Below are positions 43,700 through 52,699 of a stretch of 64,000 bases of DNA, piece by piece (positions within the stretch are counted from its first letter, which is position 1; each line of letters starts with the position of its first letter). This DNA comes from Amycolatopsis sulphurea (lineage in GTDB: Bacteria; Actinomycetota; Actinomycetes; Mycobacteriales; Pseudonocardiaceae). The position numbers and the translations under genes were made by a program. The notes under the pieces are model-generated. The model ran no database searches, had not been told where the DNA came from, and saw only the letters and a list, made by a program, of their open reading frames with translations. The DNA lies in contig NZ_PDJK01000002.1 in assembly GCF_002564045.1 (NCBI RefSeq), positions 1,674,001 to 1,738,000 of the forward strand, written 5' to 3'.

Positions 43700-44905
43700 T
43701 CAGCGCACCACCATTCCGAGACCGCCGTCCGTTCCGGCGCCGTTTCGTCCGTCACCCGTACCGCCATTGTCGATCGGCAGGCCGGCGCCCGGTAACCCGG
43801 GATTACCCCGGTGCTGCGCGGCCGCCTCGGCGTGATCGGCGCGACGAGCCACGTGAAAGGACAGGATCTGCAGCTCGACGGCCAAGTCGACCTTGCGGAC
43901 CTCGACGTGCGCCGGTACCCGCAGCACCACCGGCGCGAAGTTCAGGATGCACTGGACGCCGCCTGCCACCAGCCTGTCGCACACCGACTGCGCAGCGGTA
44001 GGAGGTGTGGCGATGATCCCGACGGAAATCTGCCGTTCGGCACAAATGCGCGGAATTTCCTCAAGATGCGAGACGGGGATCCCACCGACCGGGATACCGA
44101 TCAGATCGGGGTCGGTGTCGAAGAGCGCTTCGACCGGAAACCCGCGCCCCGGAAACCCACCGTAGTTGGCCAGCGCGTGCCCGAGATTACCGATCCCGAC
44201 CACGGCGACGCGATGCTGCCGGGTGAGCCCGAGGATACGTTCGATCTGGCTGACCAGGACCCGCACCTCGTAGCCGACCCCACGGGTACCGTACGAGCCG
44301 AGGTAGGACAGGTCTTTGCGCAGCTTCGCCGAGTTGACCCCGGCGGAGGCGGAGAGCTCCTCGCTGGAGACGGTGGTCGCGCCCTGCTCCGCGAGCCCCG
44401 ACAGCACCCGCAGGTAGACGGCCAGGCGAGCGACCGCGGCCTCGGGAATCTGCTTCGCCCGGACCGCAGTGTCCTCGACCTCGGAAACGGCGGGGATCTC
44501 GGCGGTGGGCGCGTTGTCGGCGTCCGGGGCGGTTCGGGCGGTCCTGTCCGGAGTCGCTCGGGCGGTTCTCTCGGGAGTCGCTCGGGCGGCTCCGTCGGGA
44601 GTGGCTCGGGCGGTTCGGTCAGAGGTGGCTCGGGCGGCTCCGTCGGGAGTCGCCCGGGCGGTTCTGCGTGGCGGACTGCTTCCGGCAGCCCTTGGCGCGG
44701 CCGCGCGGCCGTTACCGGTCACCGCGGCGCCGCCGTTCTCCTCCGCCCCGGCCCGGCGGTTACCCGCGCCGCCGTTACCGGCCGCTCGCCCACCGCTGCG
44801 ACGGCGGACAGCCCGGGCTTCGTCACCGTCCGTGGCCGCAGGCTCGCCCTGGGGTGGAGTGACCGGCGGTTCGGCACCGCCGCGCCCACCCCGCTGTGTC
44901 CCCAC
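43700..44905 (-). CDS. rex: Redox-sensing transcriptional repressor Rex with long N-terminal extension
   Basis: Rex binds TTGTGAA-N4-TTCACAA sites at low NADH and leaves when NADH rises. The core (from about residue 150) has the winged-helix part IPEAAVARLAVYLRVLSGLA with SASAGVNSAKLRKDLSYLGS, then the Rossmann part (VAVVGIGNLGHALANYGGFP; DLIGIPVGGIPVSHLEEIPR) and ILNFAPVVLRVPAHVEVRKV. The N-terminal ~150 residues are a low-complexity extension, including about six repeats of an 8-residue unit like ARATPDGA, absent from usual 230-260-residue Rex. GTG at 44905 with GAGGAGAG upstream. Confidence 0.94.
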   Translation of the reverse strand: MGTQRGGRGGAEPPVTPPQGEPAATDGDEARAVRRRSGGRAAGNGGAGNRRAGAEENGGAAVTGNGRAAAPRAAGSSPPRRTARATPDGAARATSDRTARATPDGAARATPERTARATPDRTARTAPDADNAPTAEIPAVSEVEDTAVRAKQIPEAAVARLAVYLRVLSGLAEQGATTVSSEELSASAGVNSAKLRKDLSYLGSYGTRGVGYEVRVLVSQIERILGLTRQHRVAVVGIGNLGHALANYGGFPGRGFPVEALFDTDPDLIGIPVGGIPVSHLEEIPRICAERQISVGIIATPPTAAQSVCDRLVAGGVQCILNFAPVVLRVPAHVEVRKVDLAVELQILSFHVARRADHAEAAAQHRGNPGLPGAGLPIDNGGTGDGRNGAGTDGGLGMVVR

Positions 44906-45041
44906 GCTGGTCTCTCCTCGTCCGGCTGGCTCAGGTCCGCTCCCAGGCCACCCGGGTGGCGGGAAACCGACTCTTGACCCCACGGCTTGCGTCCGGTTTG
45001 ATGCCGGGCTTCGCGGGGCCGACGGACCTACGGTAGTCCAC

Positions 45042-45059
45042 TTGTGAACGCGGGCACAA
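45042..45059. promoter_or_regulatory. Rex operator upstream of rex
   Basis: TTGTGAACGCGGGCACAA matches TTGTGAA-N4-TTCACAA except for two bases (GG for TT) in the right arm. It lies 137 bp before the rex GTG. Autoregulation of rex-hemACD is known in Streptomyces, and this site is consistent with it. Confidence 0.8.
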
Positions 45060-45294
45060 AGTCACTGGTCACCGCCATGACCGGGGGCGCTTCGGCGGAG
45101 TGGCCGAGTCCGGCAGGCAAGGGCGCTTGGGGTAGAGGAAAGCAAGTCGGCCGACGACTGCCCTGGCGGCCGAGTGACCCCAGCCTGAGGCAACCACAAC
45201 CCGAAGCTGTGGCTAGAGGCTCACTTTCCGCTGTCATCCCACCTGGCAGCAGGTTCAACCGGCCCAACCACGGCTCGCGCACTTGCCGAGAACC
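45060..45294. other. Non-coding stretch before the rex operator
   Basis: No gene is seen. A stretch near 45098 superficially looks like a tRNA 5' end but has no acceptor partner. No riboswitch signature was recognised. The region between 44906 and 45041 is the presumed rex leader. Confidence 0.4.
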
Positions 45295-46863
45295 TCACCC
45301 AGCAGTGAAAGACACGGAATGCCAGCCCGTGGCCCCATCGGGCACCGGGTCGGCGACGTGGTCGGTCTGGGTGTAGCCGGACTGGTCGGTGGCGCGGACG
45401 GTGACCGTGTGGCCCCCGGCGGCGGCCGTCAGGTCCGCCCACCACATCCGCCAGGTGTCCTTGTTCACTTCCGCCGACAAGTGGGCCTGCTGCCACGGTC
45501 CCTGATCCAGCCGGACCTCCACCTTCTCGATGCCGACATGCTGTGCCCACGCGGTCCCGGCCACCCGCACCGCGCCGGCGGGCACCGAGGCGCCGGAGGC
45601 AGGGCGGTCGATCCGCGACTCGGTCTTGATCGGGGCCTGTTCCGCCCAGCCGCGCTGCAGCCAGTACGACTGGCGCGCATCCCAGGTGGTGAATTCCAGG
45701 TCGGTGACCCACTTCGTGGCCGAGACATAGCCGTACAGGCCGGGAATCACGATGCGGGCCGGGAAACCGTGCTCGATCGGCAGTGGTTCGCCGTTCATGC
45801 CGATCGCCAGCATCGCGCCGCGATTCGGGTCGAGTGCGACGGTGGCCGGGGTGCCGCAGGTGAAACCGTCCACACTGGTCGCGAACATCTGCTGGGCGCC
45901 GGGCCGCACGCCCGCCTCGGTGAGCAGGTCGATCAGGTCCACGCCGATGAAGTCCGCAGTGGACACCAGATCCCCACCGACCTCATTGGACACGCAGGTG
46001 AGCGTCACCGTCCGTTCGACCAGCGGGCGGTTCCGAATGTCCGAATAGGACAGTGTGATCTCCCGGTCGACCATGCCGTGGATCTTCAGCTGCCATTCGC
46101 CGGTCCGCACCTGCGGCACCACGAACGCGGTGTCGATCCGGTAGAAATCCGCGTTCGGCGTGATGAACGGCGGGCAACCGTGCTTCACGAAATCCGCGTC
46201 CGGCGGCAGCGGCGGGGCTTTGCGCGCGGGGATCAGCGGCCCGACCGACGCGCGCGAGCTTGCCGCGCTGCCGGTATCGGCGATGATCTCACCGGCGATA
46301 CCGGCGACACCTGCGCCGACCGCCACCGTCGCCCCACGCTGCAGGACCTGCCGCCGGGTCAGCCCGGTATGCGGTCCGGTACGAGGTTCGGCAGCGGCGG
46401 GCAGTGCACGCCGATGCAGCCAGCCGAAGACCAGCATCGCCGCGACCATCGCGAGTACCGGCGCCAGCAACGCCAGCTCCCCGACGTCGGTGCGCTGGTA
46501 GACCGCGACGATCCCGAAGACCCCCAGCAACCCGATGAGCACCTGCCCCGGCCCCGCACTGCGGCGGGACAGCTGTCCGGTCAGCACCGCGAACCCGGCC
46601 AGCACCACGGCCAGACCGATCTTCAGCACGGTCTTGTCGGCCGTCCCGAGGGTCCGCTCCGCCCACACCACGACCGGATGCGGGCTGTGCGCGATGACGA
46701 AATCGGCCACCGCCACGAACGGCGACGCCTGATACCCGACGAACGCCGCCGCGAAGTGCCCCACGCCAAGCGCGGTGACCAGCGCGACCAACCCCAGGAA
46801 CGTGGCCATGGCAAGCGACAACCTGGGCGCAGCGATGGACGGGGCCTCCTTCAAGGCACTCAC
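45295..46863 (-). CDS. Molybdopterin-dependent oxidoreductase, sulfite oxidase-like, membrane-bound
   Basis: A 522-residue protein. N-terminal helices (MATFLGLVALVTALGVGHFA to LAPVLAMVAAMLVFGWL, about five) are followed by LTRRQVLQRGATVAVGAGVA, then an extracytoplasmic sulfite-oxidase fold. The Mo-ligand cysteine is in RTVTLTCVSNEVGGDLVS. The C-terminal Mo-co dimerisation domain begins SGASVPAGAVRVAGTAWAQH. Substrate unknown. GTG at 46863 is preferred; GTG 46884 is an alternative. Confidence 0.9.
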   Translation of the reverse strand: MSALKEAPSIAAPRLSLAMATFLGLVALVTALGVGHFAAAFVGYQASPFVAVADFVIAHSPHPVVVWAERTLGTADKTVLKIGLAVVLAGFAVLTGQLSRRSAGPGQVLIGLLGVFGIVAVYQRTDVGELALLAPVLAMVAAMLVFGWLHRRALPAAAEPRTGPHTGLTRRQVLQRGATVAVGAGVAGIAGEIIADTGSAASSRASVGPLIPARKAPPLPPDADFVKHGCPPFITPNADFYRIDTAFVVPQVRTGEWQLKIHGMVDREITLSYSDIRNRPLVERTVTLTCVSNEVGGDLVSTADFIGVDLIDLLTEAGVRPGAQQMFATSVDGFTCGTPATVALDPNRGAMLAIGMNGEPLPIEHGFPARIVIPGLYGYVSATKWVTDLEFTTWDARQSYWLQRGWAEQAPIKTESRIDRPASGASVPAGAVRVAGTAWAQHVGIEKVEVRLDQGPWQQAHLSAEVNKDTWRMWWADLTAAAGGHTVTVRATDQSGYTQTDHVADPVPDGATGWHSVSFTAG

Positions 46864-46920
46864 CTCACCATCTTCGGCGTGCACTGTGGACGGTCACGGC
46901 TTGCTCACCGGCCGGCCGGA

Positions 46921-47154
46921 TCAGGCGAGCGCACGCCGGAACCGCTCCTCTTCCACCCGCCAGTAGCCGTGCTCGGCGCCGTCGATGAGGATCACCGGCA
47001 CCTGATCGCCGTACTCGGCACGCCATTCCGGGTCGCTGTCCACATCCGAGGTCTCCCAGGGCACGCCCAGTTCACCGCAAATCCGCGCGACGTCCGCCTC
47101 GGCCACCTCGCACAGGTGGCATCCGGCGCGGCTCATCACCGTGACCTTGTGCAC
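46921..47154 (-). CDS. Glutaredoxin-like small protein
   Basis: A 77-residue thioredoxin-fold protein of the DUF836/glutaredoxin type. The redox motif is SRAGCHLCEVAEADV and the cis-Pro is in DQVPVILIDGAEHGYW. The same gene lies next to hemA in Mycobacterium (Rv0508). GTG at 47154. Confidence 0.9.
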   Translation of the reverse strand: MHKVTVMSRAGCHLCEVAEADVARICGELGVPWETSDVDSDPEWRAEYGDQVPVILIDGAEHGYWRVEEERFRRALA

Positions 47155-47170
47155 CAGGCCAGCATAGGCC

Positions 47171-48673
47171 TCACCGAAGCTTGAGCCGCCGCAGCTTCCC
47201 AGTGGCCGAATGCGGCAACCGCGCGGCGAACTCCACCGTGTGCGGCACCTTGTACCCGGCCAGCTGCCCCGCGCACTGATCCACCACCTGCTGCTGCGAC
47301 AGCGCCGCGCCCTCGGCAGGCACGACGACCGCCTTCACCGCCTCGCCGCTGCGTTCGTCGACCACCCCGACCACGGCGACTTCGGCCACCTCAGGCAGCT
47401 GCGAGATCACTTCTTCGACCTCGTGCGGGAAGACGTTGAAGCCGTTCACGATGATCAGGTCGTTGGCCCGGTCGACCAGGTGCAGATCCCCGTCGGAGTC
47501 GAGGTAGCCGACATCGCCGGTACGGAACCAGCCCTCCGTGTCCGGCCCGTACGCGCCGTCCGGCCAGTAACCGGAGAACAGGTTGGCGCCGCGGATCGAC
47601 ACCAGCCCGGTGCCGCCGCCGGTCTCGAACACGTCGGCCATCTCGTCCGGGTCGAGACCGGCCTCGTCGTTGGAGCCGTCGCTGTCCACCAGCCGAAGCT
47701 CCACACCAGGCAGCGGACCGCCGACCGAGCCCGGCTTGGGGTACCCGGTGACCATGGTCGTGGTGACCACCGGCGCGCATTCAGTAAGGCCGTACCCCTC
47801 GTACACGTCGTAACCGGTGGCTTCGCGGATAGCAGCGAGCACCTTCGGATGCAGGGGTGCGGCGCCGGACGTCATCACCCGGATCGTGGCGAGACCGCGT
47901 CGCAGCTCGTCCGGACCGAGAGCGGCGAATTCGTTGTACATGGTCGGTACGCCGGCAATCGCCGTGACGCCGTGCCGCACGCAGTCGTCCAATGTGCGCC
48001 GCGCCTCGAAACGCTCGGACAGCACCAGCGAAGCAGCCTTCGCGGTCGCGAGGAGCAAACCGGGGCCAAGCCCGTAGACGTGGAACAGCGGGATCGAGAC
48101 GAGCAACGTGTCGCCGGCTTCGAGCTGGCCATCAACCCGGGTTAGCTGGTCGAGGTTGGCCAGCAGCGCGCGGTGCGACAGCTGTACGCCGCGTGGTGGG
48201 CCAGTCGTGCCCGACGTGTACGAGATGACAGCGATGTCCTCGCCCACACGACCGAAGTCCACGGGCGCGCCGTCGCCTTCGGCGCGCGGCGGCAGGGCCG
48301 TGATTCCCTCCGGAAGCTCCTCGCCGGGCTCTCGCTCCAACACGAACCGCGCGCCGCTGTGCGCGAGTAGCTGGTGCAGCTCAGGAGACGGCGCCTGTGG
48401 CGACACGGGGACCGCGATACCGCCCGCACGCAACACGGCGAATAACGCCACCGCGAAGTCGGCCGAGGTTGGCAGCCGCACCACGACTCGATCACCCGGT
48501 TCAAGACCGGCGGTGACGAGCTGCCGCGCCGCGGCGTGCGCAGCCAGGTCGAGTTCTCGCCAGGTCAGCGTGATTTCAGTGCCGGTTTCGGCGATCGCCA
48601 GGTGGTCCGGCCGCCGGCCGGCTGCCTCGGCGAGCAGCCCGGCGACACCGTGCGCAGTACTGATCCGATCCAC
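47171..48673 (-). CDS. Acyl-CoA synthetase, AMP-forming
   Basis: A 500-residue ANL enzyme. P-loop ISYTSGTTGPPRGVQLSHRA, A5 motif YEGYGLTECAPVVTTT, GWFRTGDVGYLDSDGDLHLV and the hinge RANDLIIVNGFNVFPHEVEE, with the catalytic Lys in ATGKLRRLKLR. Probably activates a fatty or aromatic acid; the substrate cannot be read. GTG at 48673 has GAGAGGGG upstream. Divergent from the bldN-like gene. Confidence 0.9.
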   Translation of the reverse strand: MDRISTAHGVAGLLAEAAGRRPDHLAIAETGTEITLTWRELDLAAHAAARQLVTAGLEPGDRVVVRLPTSADFAVALFAVLRAGGIAVPVSPQAPSPELHQLLAHSGARFVLEREPGEELPEGITALPPRAEGDGAPVDFGRVGEDIAVISYTSGTTGPPRGVQLSHRALLANLDQLTRVDGQLEAGDTLLVSIPLFHVYGLGPGLLLATAKAASLVLSERFEARRTLDDCVRHGVTAIAGVPTMYNEFAALGPDELRRGLATIRVMTSGAAPLHPKVLAAIREATGYDVYEGYGLTECAPVVTTTMVTGYPKPGSVGGPLPGVELRLVDSDGSNDEAGLDPDEMADVFETGGGTGLVSIRGANLFSGYWPDGAYGPDTEGWFRTGDVGYLDSDGDLHLVDRANDLIIVNGFNVFPHEVEEVISQLPEVAEVAVVGVVDERSGEAVKAVVVPAEGAALSQQQVVDQCAGQLAGYKVPHTVEFAARLPHSATGKLRRLKLR

Positions 48674-48852
48674 CCCGGCCCCTCTCGTCCGTTCGCCGAT
48701 TCGCGCCCATTTCACCCGTCATGGGGATGCCGCGAGATCGTCGCACTTCCGCTATCCCGGGACACTACCTACTTAGCGGTAACAACACGTATGCTGCACT
48801 GCGTCGCCGGGTGGCGTTGATCACTATCCGGCGCCGCGACGAGGGGGTCACC

Positions 48853-48963
48853 ATGCCGAAACTGCCGGTCCACGAGGTTGTGGTGGCGCATGCGGTGCGG
48901 CTCGCCCCTGCCCGCCCGTCCAGCCGCCGCGCCGCACCTGGGACCGTCGGAGGTGCCGCCTGA
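48853..48963 (+). CDS. Small ORF translationally coupled to the BldN-like sigma factor
   Basis: A 36-codon reading frame (MPKLPVHEVVVAHAVRLAPA, then Arg/Ser/Pro-rich, ending GGAA). It has a strong ribosome site (GAGGGGG) and its TGA overlaps the sigma-factor ATG (TGATG). The product is not recognised; it may be a leader peptide that sets sigma-factor translation. Confidence 0.6.
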   Translation: MPKLPVHEVVVAHAVRLAPARPSSRRAAPGTVGGAA

Positions 48964-49640
48964 TGGCCCGCCCGATCGCCCTCTCCGGCCGGCGCGGCCC
49001 GGTCGCGATGTTCGCCGGACGTGTGCTCGGTTCGCCGGCGGTGCCGCTGACCCGCCAGGCTGGGACGCCGGACGCGGCCGGGACCGCCAAGGCCGAAGCC
49101 TGGACGCTGGTCGACGCTGCGCAGAAAGGTGACGCATCGGCGTTCGGCCAGCTCTACGACCGGTACGTGGACGTGGTGTATCGCTACGCGCTGTTCCGCC
49201 TCGGCGACCGCGACCTGGCCGAGGACGTCACGAGCGAGACCTTCCTGCGGGCCCTGCGCCGGATCACCTCGGTCAGCTACCAGGGCCGCGACGTCGGCGC
49301 GTGGTTCGTCACGATCACCCGCAACCTGATCCTCGACCACGTCAAGTCGAGCCGGTTCCGCCTGGAGGTGGTGACCGACGAGGTGACGGAGCCGGGCGGC
49401 CCCGCCGCGCAGGCCGGCCCGGAACAGCAGGCGATCGCCGGCGCCACCCGTGCCGAGCTGCTGCGTTGCGTTGCCGAACTCGGCGAGGACCAGCGCGAAT
49501 GCATTGTGCTGCGGTTTCTGCAGGGCCTGTCGGTCGCCGAGACGGCGAAGGTGATGCACCGCAACGAGGGCGCGATCAAGGCACTCCAGCACCGCGCCGT
49601 GCGCAGGCTGGCCCAGCTGCTGCCGACCGGCCTGCGGTGA
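48963..49640 (+). CDS. bldN: BldN-like ECF sigma factor
   Basis: A 225-residue sigma-70 family member. Region 2 is GDASAFGQLYDRYVDVVYRY through LAEDVTSETFLRALRRI, and region 4 is CVAELGEDQRECIVLRFLQG then LSVAETAKVMHRNEGAIKAL. It closely resembles Streptomyces BldN, including the KSSRFRLEV segment after region 2, which controls aerial hyphae genes there. About 47 residues precede region 2; BldN is made as a pro-protein with a longer extension. ATG at 48963 overlaps the small ORF stop. Its RsbN-like anti-sigma follows. Confidence 0.88.
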   Translation: MARPIALSGRRGPVAMFAGRVLGSPAVPLTRQAGTPDAAGTAKAEAWTLVDAAQKGDASAFGQLYDRYVDVVYRYALFRLGDRDLAEDVTSETFLRALRRITSVSYQGRDVGAWFVTITRNLILDHVKSSRFRLEVVTDEVTEPGGPAAQAGPEQQAIAGATRAELLRCVAELGEDQRECIVLRFLQGLSVAETAKVMHRNEGAIKALQHRAVRRLAQLLPTGLR

Positions 49641-49681
49641 TCCGGCCCGCGCGATATCGCCGTCCGGATCGTCAGGGGCCC

Positions 49682-49935
49682 GGCAAAGTCGGTCGAGGAC
49701 CCGTGATCAGCAGAGAGCCGTGGCGGCCGCGTCATCATCGACGACGCCTGCCATCTTCGTCGATCACGCCCGGCAACGCACGATGCTGAGGTATTCGAGG
49801 CGCGACCACCTCGCGCTGTGCGCCGGACCTGTCCCGGGCTGTGAAGGGGCCCTTCACAGACTCAGAGTCCGTGAAGGGCCCCTTCACAGACCTCCACGGT
49901 CTGCGCAGGGCCCCTCACACCGACTTTGCCGACAC
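49682..49935. repeat. Type C, A and B elements between bldN and rsbN
   Basis: An inverted type C element (49682-49838; it shares CCGTGATCAGCAGAGAGCC and GCGACCACCTCG with the locus at 6905-7055), then two type A palindromes (49838-49862 and 49865-49893) and an inverted type B copy (49900-49935). Nothing in the 394-bp gap codes for protein or a recognised RNA. Confidence 0.88.
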
Positions 49936-50034
49936 CCTGCCGGATCGTGGGCAGGCGTAACTTTCGCGTCTTCTTAGTCGTTTTCCATGCAGACCGGCGG
50001 TCAGGGCCGGCGCAGGTGGAGACGGAGCAGCACC

Positions 50035-51114
50035 GTGGGCGTGCCCGGGCGGTTTTCGCGCGAGCGGGCCGAGAACGAGCGGTTCGACCGCGCACTCGGC
50101 ACCGCGGCGCAGCGACCCGGCGACGAGTTCGCCGACGAACTGGCTTTGGTCGGCGAACTTCGTGAGTTGGGCGCCGCGGGTGCGCCGGATCCACCGACCC
50201 GCGCCCGGATCCGTGCGGAGATCGAAGGACGGCTCGGCAACCCGCTGCCCCGGCGGCGGCGCAGGCCACGCGTGGCCGAGCTGGTCGCGGCCGGGATCGT
50301 GGTCCTGCTCGGCCTGGCCGGGCTGACCCTGCTGCTGTCCCGCGACGCGCTCCCCGGAGACACGCTGTACCAGCTGAAACGCGCGGGCGAGGCGACCGCG
50401 CTCGGGCTGACCTTCGACCAGGCCGGCAAAGCCGGGAAGCATCTGGAATTCGCCGCCGACCGGCTGGCCGAGCTGGCCCGCCTCAGCGACGCCTCCCCCA
50501 CCGTCTACCAGAGCGTGCTCACCGACTTCGGCAGCCATGTGCAGGCCGGAACCCGCGAAATCACGGCGCTCGCCACACAGCGCAGCGACGAGCCGCGGCT
50601 GGCCGAACTCGCGTCGTGGGCGCAAGCGGAATCCCGGCAGCTGGCCATCGAGCAAGCACGGGCTCCCGCCGCTGCACAGAAGGACTTCGCCGGCGCGCAT
50701 GGCTTGCTGGCGCAGGTCCGGGAGCGCACCACCGCGCTCGGCTCGCGGCTCAGCTGCTACCTGATCACCACCGGCAGAACCGACGAGCTGGGCCTGCTTC
50801 CGGCGACCGGCCCGTGCACCCCGCAACCCGAGCCGTCCGGTGGTCCCGCACTCGGCAGCCTGGCGCCGGTTCCCCTCGCACCGCGGACATCCGCCGCGCC
50901 GGCCCCGACCGCTCCGGCCAAGCCGGATCTCGCGGTCACGAGCCCGCCGGCACCGTCGACCGGCAGTGTGCCGAGCCGCCCGCCGCACTCGGCCGTACCG
51001 CCGCCGATCACCGCGCCGACCTCGCCGCGGATACCGGCTCCGGCCACGACGCGGCCACCGGTCGTCTCGATCCCGCCGCTGCTGCCCGGGCTGCCCCCGA
51101 TCGTGATCGGCTGA
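50035..51114 (+). CDS. rsbN: RsbN-like anti-sigma factor (DUF5667 protein)
   Basis: A 359-residue membrane protein. The cytoplasmic N-terminus ([20 protein letters not shown] to [11 protein letters not shown]) would bind the sigma factor. One helix ([20 protein letters not shown]) is followed by the DUF5667 extracytoplasmic domain ([20 protein letters not shown]), then a Pro/Ala-rich C-terminus ([20 protein letters not shown]). In Streptomyces RsbN lies next to bldN and inhibits it. GTG at 50035 has GGAG 8 bases upstream. Confidence 0.85.
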   Translation: MGVPGRFSRERAENERFDRALGTAAQRPGDEFADELALVGELRELGAAGAPDPPTRARIRAEIEGRLGNPLPRRRRRPRVAELVAAGIVVLLGLAGLTLLLSRDALPGDTLYQLKRAGEATALGLTFDQAGKAGKHLEFAADRLAELARLSDASPTVYQSVLTDFGSHVQAGTREITALATQRSDEPRLAELASWAQAESRQLAIEQARAPAAAQKDFAGAHGLLAQVRERTTALGSRLSCYLITTGRTDELGLLPATGPCTPQPEPSGGPALGSLAPVPLAPRTSAAPAPTAPAKPDLAVTSPPAPSTGSVPSRPPHSAVPPPITAPTSPRIPAPATTRPPVVSIPPLLPGLPPIVIG

Positions 51115-51241
51115 ACCCGCCCGGACCGGAGGGAGGCTCCGGCCACATCTCCAACGGGTGACTCGCGCGATCGCTACCCTGTGCAGCAGGACCCGGCTCT
51201 CCCGGCGCGCCGGGGCTTGGCCGAACGTGGAGGCGGTGTGC

Positions 51242-52129
51242 GTGTCAGCTTGGCGTGGCAAGGATAAGAGTCAAGAGCTGGAGCGGCTCGCCACGCTCGC
51301 GGGCGAGGCGTCGGCGCAGGCCGCGACCACGGTCGCCGAGCCGCCCGCGCCGCCTGCCCCGCCCGACCTCACCGCGGCCGCCTTCTTCGACGTGGACAAC
51401 ACCATGATGATGGGCGCGTCGATCTTCCACTTCGCCCGCGGGCTGGCCGCACGCAAGTTCTTCACCTCCGCCGACCTCGCCGGTTTCGTCTGGCAGCAGG
51501 TGAAGTTCCGGATCGGCGGCCGGGAGAACAAGGCCGACATCAAGTCCCACCGCGAGCGCGCACTGTCCTTTGTGGCCGGTCGCACGGTGGAGGAGCTCAC
51601 CACGATCAGCGAGGAGATCTACGACGAGCTGATGGCGGACAAGATCTGGTCCGGCACCCGCGCGCTCGCCCAGATGCACCTCGACGCCGGGCAGCGGGTG
51701 TGGCTGGTCACCGCCACCCCGATCGAACTGGCCTCGATCATCTCCCGCAGGCTCGGCCTCACCGGCGCGCTCGGCACGGTCGCGGAGACCGAGGACGGCG
51801 TGTACACCGGGCGGCTCGTCGGCGACATGCTGCACGGCCGGGCCAAGGCACACGCGGTCCGCGCGCTCGCCGCGCGCGAAGGCCTGAACCTCAAGCGCTG
51901 CGCGGCTTACTCGGACTCCCAGAACGATGTGCCGATGCTGTCGGTGGTGGGCACCGCGGTGGCGGTCAACCCGGACAGCGGACTGCGCGACGTGGCCCGC
52001 GCCCGTGGCTGGGAGATCCGCGACTTCCGCACCGGCCGCAAGGCCGCCCGCATCGGCGTGCCCTCGGTACTCGGCGCCGGCGCACTGGCCGGCGCCGTGG
52101 CAGCCGGAATCGCCTACCGCCGCCGCTGA
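51242..52129 (+). CDS. serB1: HAD-IB family phosphatase (SerB1-like)
   Basis: A 295-residue haloacid-dehalogenase phosphatase. Motif [21 protein letters not shown] (DxDxT) is near residue 45, motif [17 protein letters not shown], and motif [23 protein letters not shown]. An Ala-rich N-terminal extension and a C-terminal hydrophobic segment are present. In Mycobacterium the counterpart is Rv0505c. Whether it acts on phosphoserine is uncertain. GTG at 51242 follows GGAGG at 8 bases. Confidence 0.88.
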   Translation: MSAWRGKDKSQELERLATLAGEASAQAATTVAEPPAPPAPPDLTAAAFFDVDNTMMMGASIFHFARGLAARKFFTSADLAGFVWQQVKFRIGGRENKADIKSHRERALSFVAGRTVEELTTISEEIYDELMADKIWSGTRALAQMHLDAGQRVWLVTATPIELASIISRRLGLTGALGTVAETEDGVYTGRLVGDMLHGRAKAHAVRALAAREGLNLKRCAAYSDSQNDVPMLSVVGTAVAVNPDSGLRDVARARGWEIRDFRTGRKAARIGVPSVLGAGALAGAVAAGIAYRRR

Positions 52130-52140
52130 CCCGATCACGC

Positions 52141-52256
52141 GAGTCTGTGAAGGAGTCCTTCACGGACTCTGAGTCCAGGGTGTCGGCAAAGTCGGTGTGG
52201 AGGTCCGTGAAGGGGCCCTCCACGGACTCAGAGTCTGTGAAGGGCCCCTTCACGGC
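52141..52256. repeat. Three type A palindromes and one type B copy between serB1 and ridA
   Basis: Type A units at about 52142-52169, 52203-52229 and 52230-52256, with a direct type B copy at 52177-52203. The last arm ends at the base before the ridA stop codon. Convergent gap with no gene. Confidence 0.88.
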
Positions 52257-52664
52257 TCAGTCCAGGATCGCGGTGGCCTCGAGTTCCACCAGCAGACCCG
52301 GCTCGGCCAGCGCCGCCACCCCGATCCCGGTGAACGGCGCCTGCGGCAGGTACCCCAGCTTCGCCGCGGCACGCTCCAGCCCTTCCTGGAACCCGCTCAT
52401 CTTGTCCGGCGTCCAGTCGACGAGATAGCAGGTCAACCGCACCACATCGGAGAACTTCGCGCCGGCCTCCGCCAGTGCGGTGGCGACATTGAGGTAGCAC
52501 TGCTCGACCTGCGCGGCGAAATCGCCTTCGCCAACCAGCTTGCCGTCCGCATCGCAGGCCACCTGACCGGCCACGAACACGAACCGCGAACCGGTGCCGA
52601 CGGACACCTGCCGGTAGAGATCGACCTTCGGCAACCCGCCCGGGCTGACCAGAGTGACGGCCAT
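52257..52664 (-). CDS. RidA-family protein
   Basis: A 135-residue YjgF/RidA fold protein, which typically hydrolyses reactive enamines/imines to ketoacids. Seen are FVFVAGQVACDADGKLVGEG, AGAKFSDVVRLTCYLVDW with the conserved Arg, and EPGLLVELEATAIL with the conserved Glu. ATG at 52664 follows AAGGAG. Divergent from the TetR gene with a shared palindromic operator, so likely its target. Confidence 0.92.
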   Translation of the reverse strand: MAVTLVSPGGLPKVDLYRQVSVGTGSRFVFVAGQVACDADGKLVGEGDFAAQVEQCYLNVATALAEAGAKFSDVVRLTCYLVDWTPDKMSGFQEGLERAAAKLGYLPQAPFTGIGVAALAEPGLLVELEATAILD

Positions 52665-52699
52665 TGCTGAACTCCTTCCGCGAAACACCTGACCCGACC

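Noticed and set aside
45090..45190. tRNA- or RNase P-like stretch before rex
   Set aside because: GGCGGAGTGGCCGAG looks like a tRNA 5' end, but no matching acceptor arm, anticodon arm or TTC loop follows. GAGGAAAG is only a short chance match.
45028..45282. 84-codon minus-strand frame before rex
   Set aside because: No ribosome site or family features. It covers the Rex operator and the likely rex promoter.
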